Positions 8,300 to 18,341 of a stretch of DNA of 37,230 nucleotides are shown piece by piece. The notes beneath the pieces are model-generated. The model made no database searches and was not told where the DNA came from. It was given only the letters and a program-made list of their open reading frames with translations. The first letter of the stretch is position 1; each line of letters starts with the position of its first letter. Origin of the DNA: Clostridia bacterium (GTDB taxonomy: Bacteria; Bacillota; Clostridia; Oscillospirales; Acutalibacteraceae); contig JAFSAC010000068.1 of NCBI GenBank assembly GCA_017442265.1, forward strand, positions 1 to 37,230, written 5' to 3'. Both the position numbers and the translations under genes were made by a program.

Positions 8300-9526
8300 T
8301 TACTCACCGTAAAACTCATCCAACACACCGGACACGACCTCCGACCAGACAATGAGATTTTCAGGCCGGTGAGACACTGTGCTGATATCTTTGAGCACCA
8401 GCTCCAAGGGACAACCGTACTTGATCGCCAATTTGACCGATTTTTCGGTTTCCCGGCGAACGATCTCCGGATCGGTCACAGCGGACACGTTGGCAGGGTT
8501 GGATTTTCTGGCATATACGTATCGGTTTCCGATCCACTCTGCCATAACCTCTTCCTTTGCCCAAGGGGACACGCCGATCTTTCGGAGGTTTTCGATCTTG
8601 GATATTTGGTCCAGTTTTCTGTCGAGCGGTTCACAACAGCCGTAATAGGTATACGCAAACCGTTTGGCCAGATCAAGAGAATATTGAATATCAAACTCGT
8701 CGTGCATTTCCGGCGAAACGTCCGAGAAGCCCTGTGCCGTCGTACGATACCAGGTGGCCTTTAGTCCGTCTTCGGCCAGCCCTGAAACGTACGCAGGGGT
8801 ACAATGCAAATCCGGAGAATGCGGATCAACCTGCATCTCTTTCTCGATAAAATCCATTTCGCTCAGCGCGATCTCCATAAATTTTTTACGGATAGCGTGC
8901 AAATGCTCGGGCCTGTCATACAAATCAAACAAAATGTTCTCCAAGCCGCGCAGGGTAGCAATCTCATCCCAAGGCGCGCTGTGAAAATAGCCGCGGCCGC
9001 ACAGCTTGACCGGCATCGCATCACCCAACAGATCGGTGTAAAAGTTCATGGCCTCCTCATCCCTGTCCTTCCGTCTGGTGAAGGTCGGAACGGACAGCAG
9101 CTCGACACTGTCTTCGCTTTCCAACAGATCCTCATAGTTATGAGAAATAATGTTGTTAAAATCATCAGTCTGAAGGGTGTTTTCTTGCACACGAAGACCG
9201 ATCCCGCTGGAATCGTATGCCATCGTCACCCGGAAAAAGGGTTCAAAATAAGTATCCGCCTTAAAATGCTTCCACCGAAAAAGTGCCTTTAAAAAGGTAT
9301 ACTCCACCTGTCTGGCACCCTCATCCTCGCAACGGCAGGTGAGTTCATCCCCGATATTCATTTGATACCAGGGGATCTCCTCCAAAATGACCGGCGGCCG
9401 GACGATCTTCAGGTCATTAGTGTCCAGCATGCGCTTATTCATTTTCTGCTGCTTTTCGCTCGAGGCCATTTCCATATATTTTTTGGCAAGCTCACGAACG
9501 ATACCCTTATCCCGCTGAGTCATCAT
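8300..9526 (-). CDS. UroD-family corrinoid-dependent methyltransferase (substrate-specific MT1 candidate)
   Basis: This 408-residue protein belongs to the uroporphyrinogen decarboxylase superfamily and is longer than HemE or MtaA. It lacks a clear MtaA zinc triad, although a conserved-looking YYGCCEPLDRK occurs near residue 310. Its position directly after the corrinoid-protein gene suggests it is the substrate:corrinoid methyltransferase that demethylates a growth substrate, as the UroD-like O-demethylases of acetogens do. The substrate cannot be predicted. I chose the ATG at 9526, which follows an AGAGAGG Shine-Dalgarno. An in-frame ATG at 9628 would add 34 residues of unlikely composition and overlap the preceding gene. 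Confidence 0.8.
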   Translation of the reverse strand: MMTQRDKGIVRELAKKYMEMASSEKQQKMNKRMLDTNDLKIVRPPVILEEIPWYQMNIGDELTCRCEDEGARQVEYTFLKALFRWKHFKADTYFEPFFRVTMAYDSSGIGLRVQENTLQTDDFNNIISHNYEDLLESEDSVELLSVPTFTRRKDRDEEAMNFYTDLLGDAMPVKLCGRGYFHSAPWDEIATLRGLENILFDLYDRPEHLHAIRKKFMEIALSEMDFIEKEMQVDPHSPDLHCTPAYVSGLAEDGLKATWYRTTAQGFSDVSPEMHDEFDIQYSLDLAKRFAYTYYGCCEPLDRKLDQISKIENLRKIGVSPWAKEEVMAEWIGNRYVYARKSNPANVSAVTDPEIVRRETEKSVKLAIKYGCPLELVLKDISTVSHRPENLIVWSEVVSGVLDEFYGE

Positions 9527-9606
9527 AAACTTCTCTACCTCTCTACTTATAAAACCGAGATGTAAGCATACGGGCAAATTATATCTTAGGGTTTTTTCAA
9601 CCGCTG

Positions 9607-10250
9607 TCAACCGGCCAATTCCCGGCACAGTTCCACCGCCGCGTCGGCAGCGCTTGCCGCATCGGCCGTGTATTTATCCGCACCGATCTGCTGGCAGTAG
9701 GCATCGGTCACCGGCGCACCGCCGACCATGACCTTTACCTTGTCACGCAGTCCGGCCGCTTCTACGGCCTTCACGACCTCTTCCATAACCCCCATAGTGG
9801 TGGTCAGCAGAGCGGAACAGCAAATAATTTGGCAGCCGTTCTCAACCACCGCCTCTACGAATTTCTCCGGCGGCACATCGGTACCGAGATCGATAACCTC
9901 CAGGCCCTTGCCTTCCATCATCATCTTCACCAGATTCTTGCCGATGTCGTGCAGATCGCCCTGCACGGTGCCAATACACACCTTGCCGACCGACTCAATG
10001 CCGGCTTCCGCGATCAGGGGTTTCAACAGGGCCGTACCCATATTCATTGCGCGGGCAGCCACCAGTACCTCCGGTACGTATACCTCGTTATTTTTAAACT
10101 TCTCGCCGATCATGCCCATACCGCTGAGCAAACCCTGCTCCAAAATATCCTGTGCCGGAATACCCTGGTCAATGGCCTGCTGTACCAGCTCTTTTACCAC
10201 TTTTGCTTTCCCTTTTTGCAGGTTTCGGAAATCTCTTGAAGAATGCTCAT
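9607..10250 (-). CDS. Corrinoid (B12-binding) methyltransferase protein, frameshifted near its start
   Basis: This is the methyl carrier of the operon. An N-terminal helical cap (KVVKELVQQAIDQG) precedes a cobalamin-binding domain with the GDLHDIGKNLV motif, whose histidine is the lower cobalt ligand. GTDVPPEKFV and VMVGGAPVTDAYCQQIGADKY complete the MtmC/MtbC/MtaC pattern. The natural start, with a strong GGAGG Shine-Dalgarno, is the ATG at 10250. It reads MSILQEISE and then leaves the frame of the rest of the protein. Restoring one A in the minus-strand run at 10223-10225 (TTT on the plus strand) would give the expected ...ISENLQKGK. As it stands, the body frame (9607 leftward end) has no well-placed ATG; the only one in frame is at 10290, before the Shine-Dalgarno. 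The cause may be a sequencing error, a real mutation or, less likely, programmed slippage. Confidence 0.8.
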
Positions 10251-10307
10251 AATCATTACCTCCATAAATTTTGTACTTTAAACATATCACTTCATTCCGG
10301 TTTTTAC

Positions 10308-10360
10308 TTGCACGAATTCATTAGTTTTGGTACTTTTTTATCTTTTTTATTGACGTGCAA
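10308..10360. promoter_or_regulatory. Possible operator half-sites in the divergent corrinoid/araC region
   Basis: TTGCACG (10308-10314) and CGTGCAA (10354-10360) are exact inverted copies about 46 bp apart between the corrinoid operon and its divergent AraC-type regulator. The right copy overlaps the regulator's -35 region. No good -35/-10 pair is evident for the leftward operon, as would be expected for an activator-dependent promoter. Binding by the PocR-AraC protein is inference. Confidence 0.35.
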
Positions 10361-10378
10361 AAAACAATCTGTCATAAT
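10350..10378 (+). promoter_or_regulatory. Promoter of the PocR-AraC regulator gene
   Basis: TTGACG (10350-10355), a 17-base spacer and CATAAT (10373-10378) precede the GGGGGGAG Shine-Dalgarno and ATG at 10399. Confidence 0.65.
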
Positions 10379-10398
10379 AGCCATAAGGGGGGAGAACC

Positions 10399-11664
10399 AT
10401 GAATATACCCACTTTTGACCGCCAGTTGGCACGATCCTGTGCCCACGCATTTTATGTTTCCACCCGGCTCGGCTGTATCGTATCCGACACCGAAGGGCAG
10501 ATCCTATTTGAGGAAGGACAGGGTTTCACCCACTGCCCGCTGTGTGCCTATGCCGGTTGTTCCCGCGAAGAATGCACCGCCTCCCACATCTACGGGATGC
10601 TGGAAGCGGAGCGGTTCGGCGGCAAATACATCTATTTTTGTCCACTGGGGCTGACCTGCTTCGTTTCTCCTATCATCGGCGATGAGGGCACCGCCGCCAA
10701 AATTACTGCCGGGCCCTTTATGATGGTGGAAAAGCAGGATTTTATTGATTGTGAATTAAAGGAAAATCTGCACCTTCAGGGGGAAGCGCTAAAACAATCG
10801 ATAGCGGCATTGGATCAGGTGCCTTTCGTTCCGCCGGAGCAAGCAACGGAGCTTTCCAATCTGCTATTTATGGCGGTGGGGTTTATGAACAACGTCTCCG
10901 CCGAAAACGACCTGCTGGAAGCCGATCGCTCCCACACGTTGCAAAGCCAGATCAGCGCCTATATCGCCCAACTAAAGGCCAACGGAGAAACCCCCGCGGT
11001 GTATCCGCTGCTCAAAGAGCAAGCCCTGTTACGCAGTATTGCCCGCCGGGATCGGGAACAGGCCTACCAGCAACTGAAAGAGCTGCTGGGAGAGCTTTTT
11101 CTTATGGGTGGCGATCTGCCGAAACTCAAATCCCGCGGCTATGAGCTTATGGTGATGATCTCCCGTACCGCGCTGGAAAACGGTGCCGATACCGAGCTGA
11201 CGCTGGATATGTGTCAGCGATATATGGAGGAAGGAGCACAGATCAAAAGTTTTTCTTCCTTCAGCAGCTGGTTGGCTAAAACCATGACCGAATTCACCGA
11301 TAGCATTTTCAGATACAACGACACCAAGCATGCCAATATCATCCACCGTTGCGTTCAGCACATCAGCGTTCACTACGCCGAGCGGTTGACGCTGGACGAA
11401 ATGGCGGATATGGTGTATATGTCCCCGGCGTACCTCAGCCGGGTATTTAAAAACGAGACCGGCGTCACCTTCAACCAATATATCAACCGTGTCCGCATCA
11501 CCAAAGCGAAAGAACTACTGCGAAACCGACGGTTGAAACTGACCGATATTTCCCTGATGGTGGGATACGAGGACCAAAGCTATTTCACCCGGGTGTTCAA
11601 AAAATTGGAAGGGATCTCCCCCAGCCGATACCGTAACAAGGTGCTTGCCCGCTACCGGCAATGA
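10399..11664 (+). CDS. AraC-family regulator with N-terminal PocR ligand-sensing domain
   Basis: This 421-residue cytoplasmic regulator begins with a PocR domain (residues about 5-165). It is recognised by a cysteine-rich stretch (CPLCAYAGCSREEC) and the following YIYFCPLGLTCFVSPI. PocR domains are thought to bind small organic ligands and are known from the propanediol/cobalamin regulator PocR. A middle region of unknown function follows, then an AraC-type double helix-turn-helix at about residues 320-420 (YAERLTLDEMADMVYMSPAYLSRVFK and ISLMVGYEDQSYFTRVFKK-type segments). It is transcribed divergently from the corrinoid methyltransferase operon. It is therefore probably the activator of that operon, responding to the methylated substrate or a product. 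Confidence 0.88.
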   Translation: MNIPTFDRQLARSCAHAFYVSTRLGCIVSDTEGQILFEEGQGFTHCPLCAYAGCSREECTASHIYGMLEAERFGGKYIYFCPLGLTCFVSPIIGDEGTAAKITAGPFMMVEKQDFIDCELKENLHLQGEALKQSIAALDQVPFVPPEQATELSNLLFMAVGFMNNVSAENDLLEADRSHTLQSQISAYIAQLKANGETPAVYPLLKEQALLRSIARRDREQAYQQLKELLGELFLMGGDLPKLKSRGYELMVMISRTALENGADTELTLDMCQRYMEEGAQIKSFSSFSSWLAKTMTEFTDSIFRYNDTKHANIIHRCVQHISVHYAERLTLDEMADMVYMSPAYLSRVFKNETGVTFNQYINRVRITKAKELLRNRRLKLTDISLMVGYEDQSYFTRVFKKLEGISPSRYRNKVLARYRQ

Positions 11665-11690
11665 CCGCTCGCCCCCTGTCGTATGCCAAG

Positions 11691-11722
11691 AAAAAAGGAC
11701 GCTTACAAAGCGTCCTTTTTTT
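11691..11722. terminator. Bidirectional terminator between convergent genes
   Basis: AAAAAAGGACGC and GCGTCCTTTTTT flank a 7-base loop. It serves the araC-type gene on the plus strand and the UroD-family gene ending at 11724 on the minus strand. Confidence 0.85.
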
Positions 11723-11723
11723 A

Positions 11724-12680
11724 TCATTTATAAATGCCTTCTTCCCACCAGATCTTATTCATAAGCTCATATCTTTCCAGAGGAAGGCCGGTGTAAGCAC
11801 AGTTGGAGGTGCAGAAAATGTATCCCCAACCGTCCATGCCTTCCCGCAACGAACGGCGGGTGTCTTCCGCCACCTGTTCCAGCGTACCCGTCTGTAAAAG
11901 ACCGCAGTTGACGTTCCCGCAAAGGGCAATTTTATCGCCGTAAAGCCGTTTGACCTCCGCCATGGAGACCCCGCCCTGCGGATCCAGCGAATGAAGCGCA
12001 TCCGGGCCGCATTGCACCATCTGATCCAGAATAGGCATAATGTTGCCGTCGGTATGCTTAATGGAATAAAATCCCATGTCACGGTACGCATCCAGCGATG
12101 CTTTTAAATACGGAGCGATGATCTCACTGAACATATCCGGGGAGAAAAACGGATTGACGTTAAAGCAGTAGTCACTGCACAAACAAAAACCGTCCAAAAG
12201 TCCTTCCCGTTTGGCCATTTTTTCGGCAAAACGCAGATAGTAATCCAGATTCTGCCGGGCCTCTTTTTTCAGGCCGTCCATATCCTCATACAGCCGTTCG
12301 GTAAACTCCATCATATTACTGCCATCCGGCATAGAGAAGGTGGGGTCGCCGTGCATCATGGTGAAGTATTTATCGCCGCTCTTCTCCCGGATGGTTTCCA
12401 AAAGACGGACGGTGTTGTCAAAATCACCGGGGTTGGGATGAACGAAAATGGCGCTGTGATGGTATTTTTCCGCCGTTTCGATAAATACGTCGGCGCAATA
12501 ATCAATATGCATCTTTTTTTCATTGGCACTCATCTGATTCCACTGATGAAACACCTGATGGATGGGATGAATTTTCCCGATTGCTTCCAGAGTTAAAAAG
12601 AAAGTAAGCTCAAACGTAGGACAGTGACCAACAATCGGCTCGCGCTTCAATGCTTTTATAAAGCGTTCTCTTTCGGTCAT
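11724..12680 (-). CDS. UroD-family protein, probable corrinoid-dependent methyltransferase
   Basis: This 318-residue protein of the uroporphyrinogen decarboxylase superfamily has the TIM-barrel pattern MTERERFIKALKRE at the start and IKHTDGNIMPILDQMVQCGPDALHSLDP near residue 215. The HTD replaces the zinc-binding His-x-Cys of MtaA-type proteins, so this is more likely a substrate-specific methyltransferase than a corrinoid:thiol methyltransferase. True HemE activity is unlikely in this context. It lies just beyond the regulator of the corrinoid operon, in its own transcription unit with a clear sigma-A promoter. I chose the ATG at 12680 because a GAAAGGATG Shine-Dalgarno precedes it; longer in-frame starts run into the promoter and the GC-rich block. 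Confidence 0.8.
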   Translation of the reverse strand: MTERERFIKALKREPIVGHCPTFELTFFLTLEAIGKIHPIHQVFHQWNQMSANEKKMHIDYCADVFIETAEKYHHSAIFVHPNPGDFDNTVRLLETIREKSGDKYFTMMHGDPTFSMPDGSNMMEFTERLYEDMDGLKKEARQNLDYYLRFAEKMAKREGLLDGFCLCSDYCFNVNPFFSPDMFSEIIAPYLKASLDAYRDMGFYSIKHTDGNIMPILDQMVQCGPDALHSLDPQGGVSMAEVKRLYGDKIALCGNVNCGLLQTGTLEQVAEDTRRSLREGMDGWGYIFCTSNCAYTGLPLERYELMNKIWWEEGIYK

Positions 12681-12752
12681 AACAACAACATCCTTTCCCG
12701 CATTTCCGTTCTCATCAGAATCGTTCGAACATAGAAAACGACAGTTTTTTTC

Positions 12753-12781
12753 ATTATATCTTTCCCAAAAAACAAATTCAA
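12753..12781 (-). promoter_or_regulatory. Promoter of the UroD-family gene
   Basis: TTGAAT (12781-12776), a 17-base spacer and TATAAT (12758-12753) read leftwards, with the start codon about 70 bases on. Confidence 0.7.
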
Positions 12782-12834
12782 GATTATTTTTATGCAACTT
12801 CTTGTCTTTTCTTAAGATTGAGTTTAATAACGAG

Positions 12835-13050
12835 CAAAACCCAGCGGACTTCGCATAGCGAAGTCCAGCATTCTGAACCTGCGCGGCCCTCTTGCGGTAC
12901 CCGGCTCTGTCGGCGGCGGATAAACCGCCTTGCCAATCGCCGACCGCTACGCCAACAAATTCTCCCTGCATCGCCCACCGGGCGCGGTCGCATTTGTTGC
13001 CCTGCGTCCCTCACCGCGTTCGAGACTTCGATCACAAGCTCAACACTGTC
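12835..13050. other. GC-rich non-coding block with a perfect hairpin
   Basis: This stretch is much more GC-rich than its flanks and contains no convincing gene; open frames on both strands are rich in Arg and Pro and have no good start. It includes a perfect 9-bp inverted repeat, GGACTTCGC and GCGAAGTCC around ATA (12846-12866). It lies between a tRNA terminator and an AT-rich promoter and may be an interspersed repeat or a remnant of a mobile element. I see no inverted-repeat ends. Confidence 0.4.
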
Positions 13051-13059
13051 TGCACAAAA

Positions 13060-13095
13060 ATAAATCGCAGATGGGCAATGCCCATCTGCGATTTA
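13060..13095 (-). terminator. Intrinsic terminator after tRNA-Pro
   Basis: ATAAATCGCAGATGGGC and GCCCATCTGCGATTTAT form a perfect 17-bp stem with a 3-base loop, followed on the minus strand by TTTTT. It begins directly after the encoded CCA of the tRNA. Confidence 0.88.
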
Positions 13096-13172
13096 TGGTC
13101 GAGATGACAGGATTCGAACCTGCGGCCTCTGCGTCCCGAACGCAGCGCTCTACCAAACTGAGCCACATCTCG
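13096..13172 (-). tRNA. tRNA-Pro (anticodon CGG)
   Basis: The minus strand folds as a full cloverleaf of 77 bases: acceptor CGAGATG/CATCTCG, D arm GCTC/GAGC, anticodon stem CTGCG/CGCAG with loop TTCGGGA (anticodon CGG, reading codon CCG), T arm GCAGG/CCTGT with TTCGAAT loop, and an encoded ACCA end. A dedicated terminator follows at once. Confidence 0.96.
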
Positions 13173-13246
13173 ATGTTCTCTTTTCAACTTCGCTATTATA
13201 CTGTATATTTTTTGATTTGTCAACCGCAATTTTGCGGAAATTTATA

Positions 13247-13284
13247 CCCACCGGGGGTGCCGGCATTTCGACACCCCCGGTGGG
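13247..13284 (-). terminator. Hairpin terminator after the AGCS symporter gene
   Basis: CCCACCGGGGGTG and CACCCCCGGTGGG form a perfect 13-bp stem with a 12-base loop. The following minus-strand bases are only moderately T-rich, so termination may be partial. Confidence 0.7.
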
Positions 13285-13300
13285 ATCACTGCTTTAAGGA

Positions 13301-14857
13301 TTAGTCCTCGTCGGTGAGGCCTTCCTCCTGCATCTTCTGAATGTCAGGATCATAGGACAACAGCGGGGACACGTCGGTGCCACGGATACGGCGATCGACG
13401 TAGTTCTTGGTGATCTTCATCACCAACGGGAACAGCACCACCACACCGATCAGGTTGGGAATCATCATCAGGCCGTTGAAGGTGTCCGAAATATCCCAAG
13501 CGAGCGAAGAGGTCAGCACCGCACCGAAAATAACGGTGATCACGTGAATGATCTTGAAAATATAGGTGGTTTTAGAACCAAACAGGTACTCCCACGCTTT
13601 GGAGCCGTAATGCGACCAGCCGAGCACGGTGGTAAACGCAAACAGGAACATAGCCACCGCCACAAACTTCGCACCGAGTCCGCCCCACGGGAGAATGGTA
13701 TTAAACGCGCCGCCCACGAGGGTCGCATCGGTATAGCCCGCAGCAATCTCACCGGTCAGCACGTTGAACACACCGCCGTTTAAGCCCCCTGAGGTCAGCA
13801 CCACCAGCGCGGTCATGGTACACACCACCATGGTGTCCGCAAACACCTCGAAGATGCCCCACATACCCTGCTTGACCGGCTCTTTGACGTTAGAGTTGGA
13901 ATGAACCATAACCGAAGAACCGAGACCGGCTTCGTTGGAGAAGACACCCCGCTTGAAGCCCTGAGTGACCACCTTGCTGATCACCACGCCAATGCCGCCG
14001 CCGACAAACGCTTCCGGCTTAAACGCATTGACAAAGATCGCCTTGAACGCCGGCAGGATGGCGTTGTAGTTCACACCGATAATAACCAGGCTGCCGATCA
14101 CGAACAGCACCACCATAAAGGGAACGATCTTTTCGGCGACGTTCGCGATCCGCTTCACACCGCCCAGGGTGATGACAGCGGTCAGCACCATAACCAGCAG
14201 GCCGATAATGAGACTGTAGAGATTGATGCCGCCCAGCACCGTCACCGAGGACAGCGCCGGAATGTCAAACGCCGCAACGACGTTGGCCACGATCTTATTG
14301 ACCTGACCCATACTGCCGATACCGAAGGAGGCAAGCAGAGTGAAGATACAGAACAGCACCGCCAGCACCGAGCCGATCCACTTACAGCCCTTTTTACTTC
14401 CCAGACCGTCCTTCAGGTAGTACATGGCGCCGCCGGACCATTCGCCGGTTTCGTTCTTACGGCGATAATAGAGTCCCAGCACGTTTTCGGAATAGTTGGT
14501 CATCATACCGAAGAAGGCGGCAACCCACATCCAGAACACCGCACCGGCACCGCCCACGCTAATAGCGGCGGCCACACCGGCGATATTACCGGTGCCTACC
14601 GTCGCGGCGAGCGCGGTACACAGCGCCTGGAACGGAGAAATGGTACCCTTCTCCTTGGTGTGACTCATCACCCGCTTGGTAAACATACGGCCAATGGTCT
14701 TGGTCCACCAATGCTTCAGATGAGACACCTGGAACCACTTGGTCACACAGGTCATCAAAATGCCGGTGCCGATCAGCAGAAACAGACCAAAAGGACCCCA
14801 TACGACCCCGTTGACCGATCCGTTAATTTCGGCTACCTTGTCAAAAAAAGCTTCCAC
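13301..14857 (-). CDS. Sodium:alanine/glycine symporter, AGCS family
   Basis: This membrane protein of about 518 residues imports alanine or glycine with Na+. AGCS signatures include ALAATVGTGNIAGVAAAISVGGAGAVFWMW near residues 75-105, FSNEAGLGSSVMVHSNS near 300, and a C-terminal run of hydrophobic helices. A tandem glycine riboswitch upstream on the same strand points to glycine as ligand and probable substrate. I chose the GTG at 14857 (VEAFFDKVAEIN) because an AAGGG Shine-Dalgarno lies about 11 bases upstream. The open frame extends further up to 15055, but that part is riboswitch RNA and is not expected to be protein. Confidence 0.9.
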   Translation of the reverse strand: MEAFFDKVAEINGSVNGVVWGPFGLFLLIGTGILMTCVTKWFQVSHLKHWWTKTIGRMFTKRVMSHTKEKGTISPFQALCTALAATVGTGNIAGVAAAISVGGAGAVFWMWVAAFFGMMTNYSENVLGLYYRRKNETGEWSGGAMYYLKDGLGSKKGCKWIGSVLAVLFCIFTLLASFGIGSMGQVNKIVANVVAAFDIPALSSVTVLGGINLYSLIIGLLVMVLTAVITLGGVKRIANVAEKIVPFMVVLFVIGSLVIIGVNYNAILPAFKAIFVNAFKPEAFVGGGIGVVISKVVTQGFKRGVFSNEAGLGSSVMVHSNSNVKEPVKQGMWGIFEVFADTMVVCTMTALVVLTSGGLNGGVFNVLTGEIAAGYTDATLVGGAFNTILPWGGLGAKFVAVAMFLFAFTTVLGWSHYGSKAWEYLFGSKTTYIFKIIHVITVIFGAVLTSSLAWDISDTFNGLMMIPNLIGVVVLFPLVMKITKNYVDRRIRGTDVSPLLSYDPDIQKMQEEGLTDED

Positions 14858-14890
14858 AACATAACACCCTTCCCAAAATCTTTTGAAAAC

Positions 14891-14921
14891 AAAAAAGACA
14901 GCGACCGCGAGGGCCTCTGTC
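14891..14921 (-). terminator. Riboswitch-associated terminator before the AGCS gene
   Basis: GACAG-A-GGCC and GGTC-G-CTGTC pair around CTCGC and are followed by TTTTTT on the minus strand. It lies between the riboswitch and the symporter start and is probably the expression platform. Confidence 0.75.
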
Positions 14922-14967
14922 CGCAAAATAACAAAATCGATACCCGGTATCCGCCGGATATCCAAAA

Positions 14968-15152
14968 CTCTGTCCTTTTGCCTGAGAGATTGGACGCTTC
15001 TCGCATCTTTGCCCCTTCGGCACCCGCACCTAAGCGGGCTTCTCCAGAGTGCCATCCAAACACAGTCCTTTCCGAAAACCGGAACCTGAGAGTGTTACTC
15101 CTTCGGCGGAAAAATTCGCTTTCCTATGCTCGTCATCTGGCACCTATTCTGT
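14968..15152 (-). ncRNA. Tandem glycine riboswitch
   Basis: On the minus strand two glycine aptamers lie in series. Aptamer 1 (about 15152-15065) contains GCCGAAGGAGTAACACTCTC and ends in an AAGGACTG-like segment. Aptamer 2 (about 15060-14968) has the canonical GCCGAAGGGGCAA, TCTCAGGCAAAAGGACAGAG pattern. The short linker between them is typical of the cooperative tandem form. It controls the AGCS symporter gene, with an intrinsic terminator in between. Whether glycine turns the gene on or off cannot be read with certainty. Confidence 0.93.
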
Positions 15153-15166
15153 TTTCAACGAGGTAC

Positions 15167-15195
15167 AGAATACCACACCTATCGACAAATGTCAA
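15167..15195 (-). promoter_or_regulatory. Promoter of the glycine riboswitch-AGCS unit
   Basis: TTGACA (15195-15190), a 17-base spacer and TATTCT (15172-15167) lie just upstream of the first aptamer. Confidence 0.75.
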
Positions 15196-15198
15196 TAG

Positions 15199-15228
15199 AA
15201 AAACCGGGAGAATTTTCTCCCGGTTTTC
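15199..15228 (-). terminator. Terminator of the heat-shock operon
   Basis: AAACCGGGAGAA and TTCTCCCGGTTT pair with a 2-base loop and continue into TTTT on the minus strand, directly after the dnaJ stop. Confidence 0.88.
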
Positions 15229-15234
15229 ATCCCC

Positions 15235-16377
15235 TTATTTAAAGCTATCCTTCAGCTTATCAAAGAAGCTGCGGCGCTTTTGATAGTTCTTATCTCCGGT
15301 GGCATCCTCAAACGCACGGAGCAGTTTTTTCTGCTCGCCGCTTAAGTTTTTCGGCACCTCCACCGCCACACGGAAGATCAGGTCTCCGCGCCCGCGGCCG
15401 TTAAGATACGGAATACCCTTGCCCTTGAGGGTCAAAAGATCGCCCGGCTGGGTTCCTTCCTTAACATCCATTTCCACCTTGCCTTCTAAGGTCGGCACCT
15501 CCACCGTCGCACCGAGGGCGAGCTGAGCAAAGGTGAGCGGCAGGTCGCACCAAACGGTAAACCGTTCCCGCTCAAAAATAGGATGAGGACGCACGCTGAC
15601 CCGCACCTGCAGATCGCCCGCCGGCCCGCCGTTTTGTCCGGCATTGCCTTTTCCCCGGATGCTGATCACCTGACCGTCATCAATACCGGCCGGGATATTC
15701 ACCCCCACCGTATTGGTCTTGCGGACCTGCCCACTGCCGCCGCAATCGGGGCAGGGAGTATCCACTATGCGACCGCGACCGCGGCACTGGGAACACACAC
15801 CCTGGGTCTGCATCACCCCGAACGGAGTACGCTGTTGGCGCACCTCCTGTCCGGTGCCGTGACATTGGGGACAGGTGCGCGGAGAGGTACCTTTTTTCGC
15901 CCCACTGCCGCCGCAGGAATCACACGACTCCACTGCCGTTACCTTCACCTGCTTTTTACACCCTTTGGCCGCCTCTTCAAACGAGATGACCACCGACACC
16001 GCCACGTCGGTCCCCTGTCGGGGGGCGTTGGGGTTAGCCCGACGGCCGCCGCCACCGAAGAAGGAGGAGAAGATATCCCCGAGGTCAAAATCCATATCCC
16101 CGAAGCCGCCACCGCCGTATCCGCCGGCGCCGGCACCAAACTTGGGGTCCACCCCGGCGTGACCGAACTGGTCGTACCGCGCCTTTTTCTGCGGATCGGA
16201 CAGCACCTCGTACGCTTCGTTAATCTCTTTAAAGGATTTTTCCGCCGCTGAATCCCCCGGATGAAGGTCCGGGTGGTATTTCTTCGCCTGCTGACGGAAC
16301 GCTTTTTTAATTTCCGCTTCGGAGGCGCCTTTGCTAATACCCAGCACCTCGTAATAATCGCGTTTCGTTTCTGCCAT
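15235..16377 (-). CDS. dnaJ: Chaperone protein DnaJ
   Basis: This 380-residue Hsp40 co-chaperone stimulates DnaK ATPase and delivers unfolded clients. It has all type-I domains in order: J domain with the HPD motif (YHPDLHPG near residue 38), a Gly/Phe-rich linker, a zinc-finger domain with four CxxCxGxG repeats ([32 protein letters not shown]), and the C-terminal substrate-binding domains. I chose the ATG at 16377 ([13 protein letters not shown]). Other in-frame ATGs lie 6 and 12 bases upstream and cannot be excluded. It is the last gene of the hrcA-grpE-dnaK-dnaJ operon. Confidence 0.97.
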   Translation of the reverse strand: MAETKRDYYEVLGISKGASEAEIKKAFRQQAKKYHPDLHPGDSAAEKSFKEINEAYEVLSDPQKKARYDQFGHAGVDPKFGAGAGGYGGGGFGDMDFDLGDIFSSFFGGGGRRANPNAPRQGTDVAVSVVISFEEAAKGCKKQVKVTAVESCDSCGGSGAKKGTSPRTCPQCHGTGQEVRQQRTPFGVMQTQGVCSQCRGRGRIVDTPCPDCGGSGQVRKTNTVGVNIPAGIDDGQVISIRGKGNAGQNGGPAGDLQVRVSVRPHPIFERERFTVWCDLPLTFAQLALGATVEVPTLEGKVEMDVKEGTQPGDLLTLKGKGIPYLNGRGRGDLIFRVAVEVPKNLSGEQKKLLRAFEDATGDKNYQKRRSFFDKLKDSFK

Positions 16378-16394
16378 TGTCATCACCATAGTGA

Positions 16395-16424
16395 GTCACT
16401 GCGACTCAAACGAGCCGCAGTGAC
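16395..16424 (-). promoter_or_regulatory. Intercistronic hairpin between dnaK and dnaJ
   Basis: A 13-bp stem (GTCACTGCG with CGCAGTGAC, extended by four inner pairs) and a GTTT loop lie 18 bases before the dnaJ start. No T-run follows, so it is not a terminator. It may protect the upstream dnaK mRNA end or lower dnaJ translation. Confidence 0.55.
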
Positions 16425-16462
16425 CGTGAATTTCTGTTATATAAGATTGATAACATCAAATC

Positions 16463-18292
<1,830 letters not shown>

Positions 18293-18341
18293 CTACTTTA
18301 CAAAAAATTTATTATATCCCGTGTTGGGGTATGTGCAAACG

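Noticed and set aside
9527..9628. 34-residue N-terminal extension of the UroD-family gene
   Set aside because: It overlaps the corrinoid gene's end, has no RBS and lacks family similarity, whereas the ATG at 9526 has a good RBS.
12681..12971. N-terminal extension of the UroD-family gene through the promoter and GC-rich block
   Set aside because: It would place the -35/-10 promoter inside the gene and adds residues unlike the family.
12930..13304. Open frame reading through tRNA-Pro (TGFEPAASASR...)
   Set aside because: This is the usual spurious translation of the antisense of a tRNA T arm and anticodon arm.
14858..15055. Upstream coding extension of the symporter gene
   Set aside because: The segment is the second glycine aptamer and terminator; the protein would lose the normal AGCS N-terminus.
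13901..15283. Plus-strand open frame of 460 codons opposite the symporter gene and riboswitch
   Set aside because: His/Gln/Arg-rich shadow of the AGCS gene that also runs through the riboswitch.
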